Source: Phocaeicola plebeius DSM 17135
GTDB lineage: Bacteria > Bacteroidota > Bacteroidia > Bacteroidales > Bacteroidaceae
Length of the DNA stretch: 64,000 nucleotides
Direction of reading: 5' to 3'
NCBI RefSeq assembly: GCF_000187895.1
Contig: NZ_DS990119.1
Coordinates: 310,001 to 374,000 of the forward strand
Shown here: one piece after another, positions 17,893-26,924 of the stretch
Layout of the letters: each line of letters starts with the position of its first letter
Position numbering within the stretch: the first letter of the stretch is position 1
The notes under the pieces: model-generated
Databases searched by the model: none
Told to the model about the DNA's origin: nothing
The model's input: the letters and a program-made list of their open reading frames with translations, nothing else
Translations under genes and position numbers: made by a program

Positions 17893-19689
17893 TTAAAAAA
17901 TCAGGCTGAAACTTAAGATAAGAACAACCATTAATGCAAAAGAAATACCCCACCAGAAACCTACTGAATTATACCATTTGCTACCTAAGCCGTCCTTCAG
18001 GTTAGTCAAGTCTTTCAAATTCAGCACCAGACCTGAAGAAACCTGCTCGGCTTTCGGCTTAGGAGTGAAATGAGCGGAAACCATACAGGTAACCATTGCT
18101 ACCGCCCAGACAATCAGTCCCTGGTTGGCAAAAGGCTTGACAAACTGTGCAAAAGCCGTATGCGAATCGGCCAAAGGACCGAATTCCAGATACTTCAACA
18201 GAATACCGACCACAAAAGACACGATTACCGCAGTCAGAGCGTCCTGTCCGTTAACTTTCTTCCAAAGCATACCTATCAGGAAGATGGCCGAGAACGGAGG
18301 AGCAATAAAGGTATACAGGGTCTGAATGTAGACAAAGATGTTTATCTTCGTCATGGCCAGCAATACCGCCAAAGCGATAGACACAATAAGAATAATGGCA
18401 CCGGCCCATTTCCCTACCCTTACCTCCTGCGCTTCCGTAGCCTGACGGTTCACGTAATGCTTGTAAAAATCAAGGGTAAAAATAGTTGAAGTAGAATTCA
18501 ACACCGAGCTGACAGTACTCTGAATAGCACCAAACAAAGCAGCCAACAGCAAACCGGTCATAAAGGGTGGAACCAGCTTGGAAATCATCATAATATAAGT
18601 TTTGTTTGCCTCTTCACTCATTACCGACCAGTTGCTGGAGAACAGGAAATCAGGTTTCATCACAAACCAGATTAAACCGGGAACCACCACTATAAACGGC
18701 AACAGCAGTTTCAGGAAGGAAGCAAATACCATTCCCATTCTGGCATGGTAGATGTCTTTTGCAGCAAATACTTTCTGAATCATGTGCTGATTGATAACTG
18801 TGTACCACAAACCGATATAGAAGAAAGAGAACACCCAGTGAGTCCAGGGCGTAGTGGTATGATTAACTGGCTGCAACACCGACAAGCGGTTGTAGCTATC
18901 GCCTTCCGCAGAACCTGCCAGCATGTTCACCACATTTTTATTCAACCATTCAGAAGCCCATCCGTCATGACACTGGTTCACATTAATCATTCGGGAAAAG
19001 CCGTCTACAATACTTCCATCCCCAATGTACGACAAACCCAGGAAGGTAACCATGAGTCCCCCCATAACCATAATGACAATGGTAAGCACATCCATCCAGG
19101 CCACCGACTTCAGTCCTCCCCATATCGCCCATACACCAGAAGCAAAAGCAATCAAGAAGATAGAGATGAACAATCCCCAGTTAGGAATATATCCAGCTGT
19201 AATGGAAGCAATATCCAGTCCCATGAGTTTATTGAAACCTAAGGCTTCTTCTACAATCAGTCCGCCTCCATAAATTACAGGAGCCATGAAAGCTGTTACA
19301 TTTGCCAATATCGTGATAAAGGCAAACAAGAGGCGTATTTCTTTATTAAAACGCTTTTCCAGAAATTCGGGTGTGGTATACACCTTTGAGCCCAGCAGAA
19401 AAGGAATAAACAGCCAGATAAGAAAGGAGAATGCAATGACAGCACTCCACTCTGGCGTGGCCACTACAATTCCATACAATACCGCAGCTCCAATCATTCC
19501 TAAAAAGTGTTCAGTACTGATATTGGCTGCAATATAGGAACTCCCTACCACATACCACGGAAGAGTCTTACCAGCCAGAAAATAGTCGGATGCAGCCTGT
19601 TTCTTGCTACGTCCTACATACCATCCAATAAAACTCAAGAAAAAGAAATACCCAAAAAAGGATACAAAATCAAGCAGTTGAAGATCCAT
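17893..19689 (-). CDS. Sodium:solute symporter (SSS/SglT family)
   Basis: 598 residues, strongly hydrophobic, with about 14 predicted membrane segments. The N-terminal region FLAGKTLPWYVVGSSYIAANISTEHFLGMIG carries the sodium-sugar symporter signature, and ATPEWSAV and WMDVLTIVIMVMGG fit the family. It would carry a released monosaccharide or short product across the inner membrane with Na+. It lies 6 bases after the TIM-barrel lipoprotein gene and is followed by a terminator. The cytoplasmic GH27 enzyme encoded divergently could act on the imported product; that link is inference. Confidence 0.92.
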   Translation of the reverse strand: MDLQLLDFVSFFGYFFFLSFIGWYVGRSKKQAASDYFLAGKTLPWYVVGSSYIAANISTEHFLGMIGAAVLYGIVVATPEWSAVIAFSFLIWLFIPFLLGSKVYTTPEFLEKRFNKEIRLLFAFITILANVTAFMAPVIYGGGLIVEEALGFNKLMGLDIASITAGYIPNWGLFISIFLIAFASGVWAIWGGLKSVAWMDVLTIVIMVMGGLMVTFLGLSYIGDGSIVDGFSRMINVNQCHDGWASEWLNKNVVNMLAGSAEGDSYNRLSVLQPVNHTTTPWTHWVFSFFYIGLWYTVINQHMIQKVFAAKDIYHARMGMVFASFLKLLLPFIVVVPGLIWFVMKPDFLFSSNWSVMSEEANKTYIMMISKLVPPFMTGLLLAALFGAIQSTVSSVLNSTSTIFTLDFYKHYVNRQATEAQEVRVGKWAGAIILIVSIALAVLLAMTKINIFVYIQTLYTFIAPPFSAIFLIGMLWKKVNGQDALTAVIVSFVVGILLKYLEFGPLADSHTAFAQFVKPFANQGLIVWAVAMVTCMVSAHFTPKPKAEQVSSGLVLNLKDLTNLKDGLGSKWYNSVGFWWGISFALMVVLILSFSLIF

Positions 19690-19695
19690 ATTACA

Positions 19696-20940
19696 TTATT
19701 TTACAGGTACAAAAATATCACCATCGCGCTGTGGCACAGTGAACGAGCATGCAACAGAGTTGTCTGACACACGCTTCATTTCTTTATCGAAAGCAACTGT
19801 CACATCAGAATTCCCGTAAGGATTATATACCACGGTTCCTCCCTCAAATTCTCTTTTCCAGCTTCCGTCCGTCTGACGCTGTCCCTTTGCCAATGGCTTG
19901 CCTAAATTCACATCATAGAATGAATACCAGTCATGATAATGGTCTGGAGTGGGCAGAGGATTCGGATCGCCATACAGCACATATCCGTCACTCATCGTAA
20001 GGCCCAAAGTCGTAGTGGCACGCATTCTGCGCAAGTCTTTCCGGTTTCCCCACACTTCCAGACAGTTCACCTGAGGTTCCAGGAAATTCTCTTCATAATA
20101 TTGCAGTGCCTCTTCTATCTTACTCCAATTACGCTTGTTCACGTCTTCCTTGGAATACAGTTTAAGTCCTTCCACCGGCATGCTGAGAGAATCTATCGGG
20201 TTCAACTCCATAAATGCCCCGTTGATATAGTCTTTATACCTCATACCGTCTTCTATGTCATCGTGTATATTGACAATAATCAACTTATCTTTTCCGATGG
20301 CCTTACGAATCCGCTTGATGACTTCCAGGTTACCGCTCCAGTCGAGCATGATACCATCGTAAACGCCGCATTCCACTGCGATTTTAGCCTGACGCGCTAT
20401 ATTGTCAAGAAGTCCTTCATTCTTATAGTCAAGCAGATAGAAAGGCTCCCATCCTCCTAACCAGCCCTTCTTGATGTTTTCATTCTCATCACGAAGCCAC
20501 CAGTCACTGTCTTCCGGCAAGAAGCTCATCGGCGCATCCCGCCATCTCACTTCGAACAGACACACCATATTCGGATTCAGTTCCTGAAGCCGACGGCGAT
20601 TCTCTAATGCGTGTGACAGACTCTCCTTGGTAAACTCCGTAGCAAGACCGTGATATTTATGATCCCATGTAAGGCCTAAAATCAAATCTACCCCTTCTCC
20701 CAGCTGGCTCAGCGGTTCTTCCCACATCAGGTCATGCTTGGCACAAGCTTTGATTCGATTTTCTTCCGTATCAACCGGATATTCCGGCATGTCAATATTA
20801 TACCATGCCATAAAAGCGGAAGGATAATCACGCGAATCCACTCTTTCTGCTAAGGATTTCCTGTCCATCTTCACAGATGAGCAGGAAACCATGCACATAG
20901 CAATAGCTAATAATCCATAACTAAACAAACCTTTCATCAT
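19696..20940 (-). CDS. Lipoprotein with predicted TIM-barrel glycoside hydrolase fold (GHL15-like)
   Basis: 414 residues; the lipobox MCMVSC gives lipidated Cys20. The body resembles uncharacterised TIM-barrel glycosidase-like families (the GHL group, probably GHL15): barrel-end motifs include FMAWYNID, LILGLTW, MVCLFEVRW, YDGIMLDWSG, LIIVNIH and GAFMELNPID. Candidate catalytic acids are Asp in IMLDW and Glu in FMELN. The C-terminal 80 residues look like an all-beta accessory domain (GGTVVYNPYGNSDVTV). No activity is known to me for this type. It sits 15 bases after a sulfatase gene and 6 before the symporter, so it is a real part of the PUL and a good candidate for a new enzyme activity. Confidence 0.65.
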   Translation of the reverse strand: MMKGLFSYGLLAIAMCMVSCSSVKMDRKSLAERVDSRDYPSAFMAWYNIDMPEYPVDTEENRIKACAKHDLMWEEPLSQLGEGVDLILGLTWDHKYHGLATEFTKESLSHALENRRRLQELNPNMVCLFEVRWRDAPMSFLPEDSDWWLRDENENIKKGWLGGWEPFYLLDYKNEGLLDNIARQAKIAVECGVYDGIMLDWSGNLEVIKRIRKAIGKDKLIIVNIHDDIEDGMRYKDYINGAFMELNPIDSLSMPVEGLKLYSKEDVNKRNWSKIEEALQYYEENFLEPQVNCLEVWGNRKDLRRMRATTTLGLTMSDGYVLYGDPNPLPTPDHYHDWYSFYDVNLGKPLAKGQRQTDGSWKREFEGGTVVYNPYGNSDVTVAFDKEMKRVSDNSVACSFTVPQRDGDIFVPVK

Positions 20941-20955
20941 ATCGTTGTATCTGAA

Positions 20956-22437
20956 TTAGTCATGTGACATATTCGTTTCTTTTCCGTCCATTTGCAACAA
21001 TGAAACTACCGGGAAAGGCGTATGTCCTTCTTTTATATAGCCTTCCATAATTTCAACCATTTCAGGATGTTCTTCTTTGACATCTTTCTGTTCAGACACA
21101 TCGTCTGTCAAACGATACAGAGAAGTTTCTACCGGTTTTGCACCCTTTCCCTGACGTACATTCAATTTGATGTACTTCCAGTTATCAGCTACCACAGCCT
21201 GTTTTCCTCCTTCTTCATAGAATTCGAAATACAGATATTTATGTTTTTCTTGTTTAGCAGTATCACCCAGCAGTGTAGGCAACAGTGACAAACCATCTAT
21301 CCCTGCCGGTTTTTCCACTTTGGCGATGTCACAGAAAGTAGGCAGCACATCCCAGAAAGCCGACAAATGGTTGCTGGTAGAACCAGCTTTCACCTTACCC
21401 GGCCATTTTACGATAAACGGAGTGCGGATACCACCATCCCACATGTCACGTTTCTTTCCTCTGAGATCTGCATTGCTGTCAAAGAAATCAACCTTGTGCC
21501 CGCCTTCCTGGTGAGGGCCGTTGTCGGAAGCAAACATGATGATTGTATTGTCGGCTAGACCTTCTTTTTCCAGGTATGCCACCAGATCACCCACCTGCTT
21601 ATCAATAATCTGCATCATTTGTGCAAAGCCTTTTTCCACTTCCGGCCAGTCTTTGGCAGCAATATCCGCATTGTACGAAGGAACCTCACATCCGTTAGGA
21701 GCCGCTTCGTTGTTGGCATGAGGTAAATTCAGTGCATAATAGATGAAGAACGGGTTCTTCTTATTGTCTGAAATAAATTTCAAGGCTTCCTTTTCAAACA
21801 AATCCGGCGCATATTGTTTACGGGCATCCATTCTTGCCACTCCGGTACCTTCCGGCATATCGGCCCAGGGGTTGGTACCGTCTTCTGCCAAAGCTAACTT
21901 ATTACCGGTAAGTTCCTCTTTTACTCCGTTTCTATATAAGAATTCAGGGAAGCAGTTGTGTGCATGCCACATGTTCAGATAGCCGTAAGAAAGGTCGAAT
22001 CCTTTGCGCTGCGGATCATCCAGCGGAATCGGATGGCCAATGCCCCATTTCCCAATTACAGCTGTTTTATATCCGGCACCTTTCAGCACACTGGCCAGAG
22101 TAGCCTCGTTGTCGCCCAAAAGCTGCGGTCCAGGCTGGTTACCTCTTACGGAAGTATGTCCCGTATGCTTTCCTGTCATTAAGCATGCACGTGACGGACC
22201 CGACACGGTTGTTCCACAATAATGATTGGTAAACAGCATACCGTCTGCCGCCAGTTTGTCGATATTAGGAGTTTCATATTTCTTTTGTCCAGTAAGACTT
22301 AAATCTCCCATTCCCATATCATCCACTAAGAAATAGATAATATTAGGCTTCTGTTCCTCTACTTTTTTCTGCTCTGCGCAACCGGTAGAAACGATTGATG
22401 CCAAAAGCATTGCTCCGCAGTATACTTTTCTATCCAT
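20956..22437 (-). CDS. Sulfatase, family S1, serine-type, probable lipoprotein
   Basis: 493 residues. The signal ends in STGC, so Cys20 is probably lipidated, unlike the other two sulfatases. Metal-binding Asp39-Asp40 (LVDDMGMGD), formylglycine motif S-G-P-S-R at 79-83 (Ser79) followed by ACLMTGKHTGHTSVRGN, which is typical of arylsulfatase-A-like S1 members, and FASDNGPHQEGGH for the second metal site. It is the first gene of the minus-strand PUL run and faces the GH27/maturase operon across a 232-base divergent region. If lipidated and exported to the surface it could remove sulfate before import. Confidence 0.93.
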   Translation of the reverse strand: MDRKVYCGAMLLASIVSTGCAEQKKVEEQKPNIIYFLVDDMGMGDLSLTGQKKYETPNIDKLAADGMLFTNHYCGTTVSGPSRACLMTGKHTGHTSVRGNQPGPQLLGDNEATLASVLKGAGYKTAVIGKWGIGHPIPLDDPQRKGFDLSYGYLNMWHAHNCFPEFLYRNGVKEELTGNKLALAEDGTNPWADMPEGTGVARMDARKQYAPDLFEKEALKFISDNKKNPFFIYYALNLPHANNEAAPNGCEVPSYNADIAAKDWPEVEKGFAQMMQIIDKQVGDLVAYLEKEGLADNTIIMFASDNGPHQEGGHKVDFFDSNADLRGKKRDMWDGGIRTPFIVKWPGKVKAGSTSNHLSAFWDVLPTFCDIAKVEKPAGIDGLSLLPTLLGDTAKQEKHKYLYFEFYEEGGKQAVVADNWKYIKLNVRQGKGAKPVETSLYRLTDDVSEQKDVKEEHPEMVEIMEGYIKEGHTPFPVVSLLQMDGKETNMSHD

Positions 22438-22630
22438 AACGATTAATATTTAAAGTGTTTGATTTTCAACTTCACAAAAGAAGCGATTATAAAGCGTATA
22501 CTTTATTTCTTTTGTACAGCATATTGTATTTTCTGTACACATCATCCAGAAATATTCGGACAATCAAGGCAACCGTACGATAGGCTAACAAATGCGTACA
22601 CGCACACAAATTCCTTCTTTCTATCGCGCG

Positions 22631-22638
22631 TATTTTTG
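22631..22638 (+). promoter_or_regulatory. Promoter -7 box for GH27-maturase operon
   Basis: TATTTTTG matches TAnnTTTG and lies 31 bases before the GH27 ATG at 22670. No clear -33 box. The remainder of 22438-22669 is AT-rich divergent regulatory space; I saw no other strong motif in it. Confidence 0.55.
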
Positions 22639-22669
22639 TCACATCATTATTCACTTAACGGAAATAACC

Positions 22670-23965
22670 ATGAAACAAGTATGTAATCCGAAACTCGCAA
22701 TGACTCCCCCGATGGGATGGAACAGCTGGGACTGCTTTGGCCTGGATGTGAACGAAGCGGAGGTAAAAGAAAACGCCAGATACATGGCGGCACATTTAAA
22801 AGAATTTGGATGGGAATACATCGTCGTAGATTTGGGATGGTATGCCCCGGGAGTAACCACTACCAATTACAAGAAAAAGAACATTCCCATGATAACGGAC
22901 GAATTCGGACGTTTGATTCCGGTGGAAGAAAGATTCCCTTCTTCGGCAGGTGGAAAAGGATTCAAGCCACTAGCCGACTACGTACACTCTCTCGGACTGA
23001 AATTCGGTATCCACATCATGAGAGGTATGCCATGGATTGCAGCTGAAAACAAACAGGTCATCAAGGGAACAGATATTACCTGCAACCAGGTGGCAGAAGA
23101 AAATGACCAGTGTCTCTGGTATGGCAGCATGTACGGAATAGACTGTACAAAAGAAGGTGCTCAGGCGTATTATGATTCACTGATTGAACTATACACTTCG
23201 TGGAATGTGGATTTCATCAAAGCAGACGACATGGGAACCTGGGACGGTGACGGATTGAACTCTCCTCTGCGCACCGATGAACTGGAAGCACTGGCTGCAT
23301 CCATCGAAAAATTTGGCAACAAGATTGTATTAAGCGTTTCGCCCGGTGCGGCCTATATCGGAAATGCCTATCACCTGAGCAGACATGCACACATGTGGCG
23401 AATTTCATGCGACTTCTGGGACAACTGGGAAGCGCTGAAAAGACAGTTCCCCCGATGTGCCGCCTGGAGCAAGCGAAAAGTAGCCGGACACTGGCCGGAT
23501 GCAGATATGCTTCCCTTGGGAAAAATCGGTATCCGCGGAGAAGTGGGTGAAGCCAGAAACACCAACTTCACATACGACGAACAAATCACCCTGATGAGTC
23601 TCTGGTGCATCTTCCGTTCTCCACTGATGTTTGGAGGCGACCTTCCACAAACAGATGCTACTACCCTGAGTCTGATAACCAACAAGGAAGCACTCGAACT
23701 GAATCAGCATAGCAAAAACAACCGGCAAGTCTATGCTGATGAAGAACTGATTGTATGGACAGCCGACCATGAGAATGATTCCAAGCACTACATTGCTTTG
23801 TTCAACATCGGCGAGACAAGCCTCCAGCAAGAAAAAATAGCATCTTTCCTCAAAGACCAGCTTCCTATGCTGGACGTATGGAACCACAAGCTGATTCAAA
23901 AGGAGGATGAAATCACAATTGCTCCTCATGGTGCCTTATTGTTAGTAAAAGATTCCACTAAATAA
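22670..23965 (+). CDS. Glycoside hydrolase family 27 (alpha-galactosidase type), cytoplasmic
   Basis: 431 residues from the ATG at 22670. A longer frame from 22592 exists but runs through the promoter and adds non-conserved sequence. The start MKQ...LAMTPPMGWNSWDCFG is the family's barrel opening. The nucleophile is predicted as Asp186 in DFIKADDMG and the acid/base as Asp248 in WRISCDFWDNW. Also seen are DADMLPLG and MSLWCIFRSPLMFGGDLP. GH27 includes alpha-galactosidases, beta-L-arabinopyranosidases and alpha-N-acetylgalactosaminidases. There is no signal peptide, so it would act in the cytoplasm on imported products. It is followed 15 bases later by the sulfatase maturase gene. Confidence 0.9.
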   Translation: MKQVCNPKLAMTPPMGWNSWDCFGLDVNEAEVKENARYMAAHLKEFGWEYIVVDLGWYAPGVTTTNYKKKNIPMITDEFGRLIPVEERFPSSAGGKGFKPLADYVHSLGLKFGIHIMRGMPWIAAENKQVIKGTDITCNQVAEENDQCLWYGSMYGIDCTKEGAQAYYDSLIELYTSWNVDFIKADDMGTWDGDGLNSPLRTDELEALAASIEKFGNKIVLSVSPGAAYIGNAYHLSRHAHMWRISCDFWDNWEALKRQFPRCAAWSKRKVAGHWPDADMLPLGKIGIRGEVGEARNTNFTYDEQITLMSLWCIFRSPLMFGGDLPQTDATTLSLITNKEALELNQHSKNNRQVYADEELIVWTADHENDSKHYIALFNIGETSLQQEKIASFLKDQLPMLDVWNHKLIQKEDEITIAPHGALLLVKDSTK

Positions 23966-23980
23966 CTTAAGCCGATTATC

Positions 23981-25201
23981 ATGGAAAAAACAATATCACC
24001 CTTCTCCAAGCCTCTCTACGTCATGACCAAACCCGTAGGTGCCATATGCAATCTGGCTTGCAAATACTGTTACTATCTGGAAAAAACGAACTTATACAAA
24101 GAAAACACTTCCAAGTTCGTGATGAGCGACAGTCTGCTTGAAAAGTTCATCGAGGAGTATATCAATTCACAAACCATGCCGCAGGTATTGTTCACATGGC
24201 ATGGTGGAGAAACCCTGATGCGTCCACTGAGTTTCTACCAGAAGGTGGTGGAACTTCAGAAGAAGTATGCAAACGGAAGAACGATTGATAACTGCATCCA
24301 GACGAATGGTACCTTATTAAACGATGAATGGTGTGAGTTTTTCCGTAATAATCACTGGCTGGTGGGCATTTCGATAGACGGACCACAGGAATTTCATGAT
24401 GAATACCGGAAGAACAAACAAGGCAAACCTTCATTTATGAAGGTCATGCAAGGCATTCACCTGTTAAACAAGCATCAGGTGGAATGGAATGCCATGGCCG
24501 TAGTCAATGATTATAATGCTGACTATCCTTTGGAGTTTTACCACTTTTTCAAAGAACTGGGGTGTCATTATATTCAGTTTACTCCAATTGTAGAAAGAAT
24601 CCATCCTCATGCCGACGGAAGACATCTGGCTCATGTCCTGCAGAAAGAAGAAAAGCTGGCCGACTTCTCGGTAAGCCCTGAACAATGGGGAAATTTCCTC
24701 TGCACCATATTCGATGAATGGGTAAAAAATGACGTGGGAGAATACTTTATCCAGATTTTTGATGCTACGCTGGCTAACTGGATGGGAGCCCAACCGGGCG
24801 TATGTACCATGGCTCCTACTTGCGGACATGCAGGGGTGATGGAATTCAACGGCGACGTATACTCTTGTGACCACTTTGTGTTTCCGGAATTCAAGTTAGG
24901 AAACATCTACGAAAAATCGCTGATTGAAATGATGTACAGCGAAAAACAGATTCAATTTGGCCAGCAAAAGAGAGATTCCTTACCTAACAAATGCAAGGAA
25001 TGCAACTACTTGTTTGCCTGCAACGGGGAATGTCCTAAAAACCGGTTTCTGACCACTGAAGACGGTGAACCGGGACTAAACTATCTCTGCAAAGGCTATT
25101 ATCAGTTCTTTGACCACGTAGCTCCCTACATGGATTTCATGAAAAAAGAACTACTGGCAGAACGTCCACCCGCCAATGTGATGAAATGTCATACTATTTA
25201 A
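23981..25201 (+). CDS. Anaerobic sulfatase-maturating enzyme (radical SAM, SPASM domain)
   Basis: 406 residues. It oxidises the active-site Ser or Cys of sulfatases to formylglycine using S-adenosylmethionine. The radical-SAM cluster motif CxxxCxxC is at Cys23, Cys27 and Cys30 (AICNLACKYCYYLEK), followed by FTWHGGETLMRP and SIDGPQEFHDEYR. The C-terminal SPASM region shows CGHAGVMEFNGDVYSCDHF and CKECNYLFACNGECPKNR, holding the extra iron-sulfur clusters. Length fits the family. Its operon partner is GH27 and the three sulfatases of the adjacent PUL all have Ser-type sites, so it is their likely activator. Genomes often carry only one such gene, so it may also serve sulfatases elsewhere. Confidence 0.95.
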   Translation: MEKTISPFSKPLYVMTKPVGAICNLACKYCYYLEKTNLYKENTSKFVMSDSLLEKFIEEYINSQTMPQVLFTWHGGETLMRPLSFYQKVVELQKKYANGRTIDNCIQTNGTLLNDEWCEFFRNNHWLVGISIDGPQEFHDEYRKNKQGKPSFMKVMQGIHLLNKHQVEWNAMAVVNDYNADYPLEFYHFFKELGCHYIQFTPIVERIHPHADGRHLAHVLQKEEKLADFSVSPEQWGNFLCTIFDEWVKNDVGEYFIQIFDATLANWMGAQPGVCTMAPTCGHAGVMEFNGDVYSCDHFVFPEFKLGNIYEKSLIEMMYSEKQIQFGQQKRDSLPNKCKECNYLFACNGECPKNRFLTTEDGEPGLNYLCKGYYQFFDHVAPYMDFMKKELLAERPPANVMKCHTI

Positions 25202-25211
25202 TTTACATCCT

Positions 25212-25427
25212 CTAGCATAGGTAATGAAACCTCTGAACAGAGGTTTCATTACCCATATCTATTTCTATTTTATCCTCATGAGCCAACCAACCGATAGCGG
25301 CTCCGAGTTCCATATCAGACAAATGACTTTCGGTTCTCAACTCTGTATAACTCCAATAATATCTGGTATTCAACAAATTCCATATTAGACCTGCATTTTT
25401 TTCTATTTCATACTTATTCATACACAA
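25212..25427 (-). CDS. Small winged-helix protein (DUF2582-like)
   Basis: 71 residues, one winged helix-turn-helix: IEKNAGLIWNLLN, SYTELRTESHLSDMELGAAIGWLAHEDKIEID. Similar in length and pattern (SFKEL..ASSFSDMELALALGWLMHQNHILL) to the protein at 54501-54722, so the two are paralogues of the Bacteroidota winged-helix family. The role is unknown; DNA binding is assumed from the fold. It is convergent with the maturase gene, with stops 10 bases apart. Its last codons contain a 34-base perfect palindrome. Confidence 0.75.
   Translation of the reverse strand: MCMNKYEIEKNAGLIWNLLNTRYYWSYTELRTESHLSDMELGAAIGWLAHEDKIEIDMGNETSVQRFHYLC
25220..25253. repeat. Perfect 16-base inverted repeat with 2-base loop
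   Basis: Arms 25220-25235 and 25238-25253 (GGTAATGAAACCTCTG / CAGAGGTTTCATTACC). It lies inside the 3' end of the winged-helix coding sequence and 19 bases downstream of the maturase stop, so it can fold in both convergent transcripts. It could act as a two-way terminator or transcript stabiliser, although no T-run follows on either strand. Confidence 0.7.
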
Positions 25428-25543
25428 ATGACTTAATATTAAACAATAACTTTTTGAGTTTTTCGGAAAACATAACAGACAACTTGAATAACAAATTACT
25501 TTCTGCAGTATTTAAGAGATTGCAAAATAAAAAATATACCCTG

Positions 25544-26917
25544 CTATTCAACACCTCCACCAAGTGCATGATAAAGAGAAATGATTGCCTGTATCTTTTC
25601 TATACGATCTTGTGCCAATGTCAAACGGGCATCAAGCAACGACTGTTGAGCGGTAAGCACTTCAAGATAAGTAGATGAAGTATAACGTACAAGCAGTTTT
25701 GTTTTTTCCGTTGCAGCCTCAAGATCTGCAATTTGTTCCTTATCAAAACGAATACGCCTGTCGGCAGTCTGCCATCCGGTAAGAGCATTATTTACCTCAT
25801 TTCCCGCATCAAGTAACGATTGTTCAAACTGCAGAACGGCTTCCTGCTGACGCGCTTTGGCTACTTTCAGATTAGCCACATTCGTCCCCTTATTAAACAA
25901 TGGAGCGGCAAGCGAAGCTATAGCCGATGACAGCCATTTACCAGGATTAACGGTTACGCCGTTACCGTTGTTCGTCCAACCAAGTGTTCCTGAAAGTGTC
26001 AGACTTGGATAAAAAGCCGCACGGGCAGAATTGGTTGCATAAAAAGCTTCTGCAAGTGCTGCTTCCGCCTGTCGTACATCGGGACGATTGGATAAAAGCT
26101 GAAGAGGAATCCCCACCGAAATATCGTCAGAAAAATGCTGACTACTCAGTGTTCCTCGTTCAATCGTGTGAGCCGGTTCTTTCAGCAAAGCAGAAAGAGC
26201 ATTTTCTGTTTCACTGATACTTTTACGAATGGTCTGTATAGAAGCCTCAAGTGCACTCCGGTTTGCCCGAGCCTGATGGACAGCTACATCATTTGACTTT
26301 CCCGCTTGTACGAGTGCTTCCAATGTAGCAATGGTCTCAGTCCAGTTAGCCAGTGTTTCATTGGATATATCAAGTTGTTCGTCAAGCATTAACAGTGTAT
26401 AATAGCTTTCGGCAATAGTTGCCACCAGCTGTGTTTGTACCGCTTGTACATAGGCCCGACTCTGTTCGAAAGAGGCAAGAGCTGCACGTTTGGTATTGGT
26501 CATACGCCCGAAGATGTCCATTTCCCATGAAGCGGTTATCCCAAGATCATAGACATTCTTAGTCTCACCGTTGTAACGGCTGATACTTCCCTGTGGTGTC
26601 AAGCTGATTGATGGCAGATAGGACAAGCGGGCATTCTGCAATACGGCACGTGCCTCTTCTACCTGTAACCGCGCTATATCAAGGTCGGTATTGCGCTGCA
26701 AACCAATGGTTATAAGCGTTTGCAAGCATGAATCAGTAAACAATTCACGCCATGGTTTTGAAGCAATTGTAGAACTATCCGTCTGCGCCACCGCTGACCG
26801 ATAAAGACTGTCCGTACAGATATCCAATTCTGGCCGCGAATAACGGGTATACAGTCCGCATCCATTCAGAATGGAAGCAGCGAGAAATAAAAACAAATAA
26901 TAATGTATGTGCTTCAT
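25544..26917 (-). CDS. RND efflux outer-membrane factor (NodT/OprM-type lipoprotein)
   Basis: 457 residues with a lipobox (SILNGC, Cys20). The two repeated alpha-helical halves typical of the TolC family are visible (WRELFTDSCLQTLITIGLQRNTDLDIARLQVEEARA; RPDVRQAEAALAEAFYATNSARAAFYPSLTLSG). It forms the outer-membrane channel for the RND pump encoded 8 bases upstream. It is the last gene of the three-gene efflux operon. Confidence 0.93.
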   Translation of the reverse strand: MKHIHYYLFLFLAASILNGCGLYTRYSRPELDICTDSLYRSAVAQTDSSTIASKPWRELFTDSCLQTLITIGLQRNTDLDIARLQVEEARAVLQNARLSYLPSISLTPQGSISRYNGETKNVYDLGITASWEMDIFGRMTNTKRAALASFEQSRAYVQAVQTQLVATIAESYYTLLMLDEQLDISNETLANWTETIATLEALVQAGKSNDVAVHQARANRSALEASIQTIRKSISETENALSALLKEPAHTIERGTLSSQHFSDDISVGIPLQLLSNRPDVRQAEAALAEAFYATNSARAAFYPSLTLSGTLGWTNNGNGVTVNPGKWLSSAIASLAAPLFNKGTNVANLKVAKARQQEAVLQFEQSLLDAGNEVNNALTGWQTADRRIRFDKEQIADLEAATEKTKLLVRYTSSTYLEVLTAQQSLLDARLTLAQDRIEKIQAIISLYHALGGGVE

Positions 26918-26924
26918 ATTGTCT

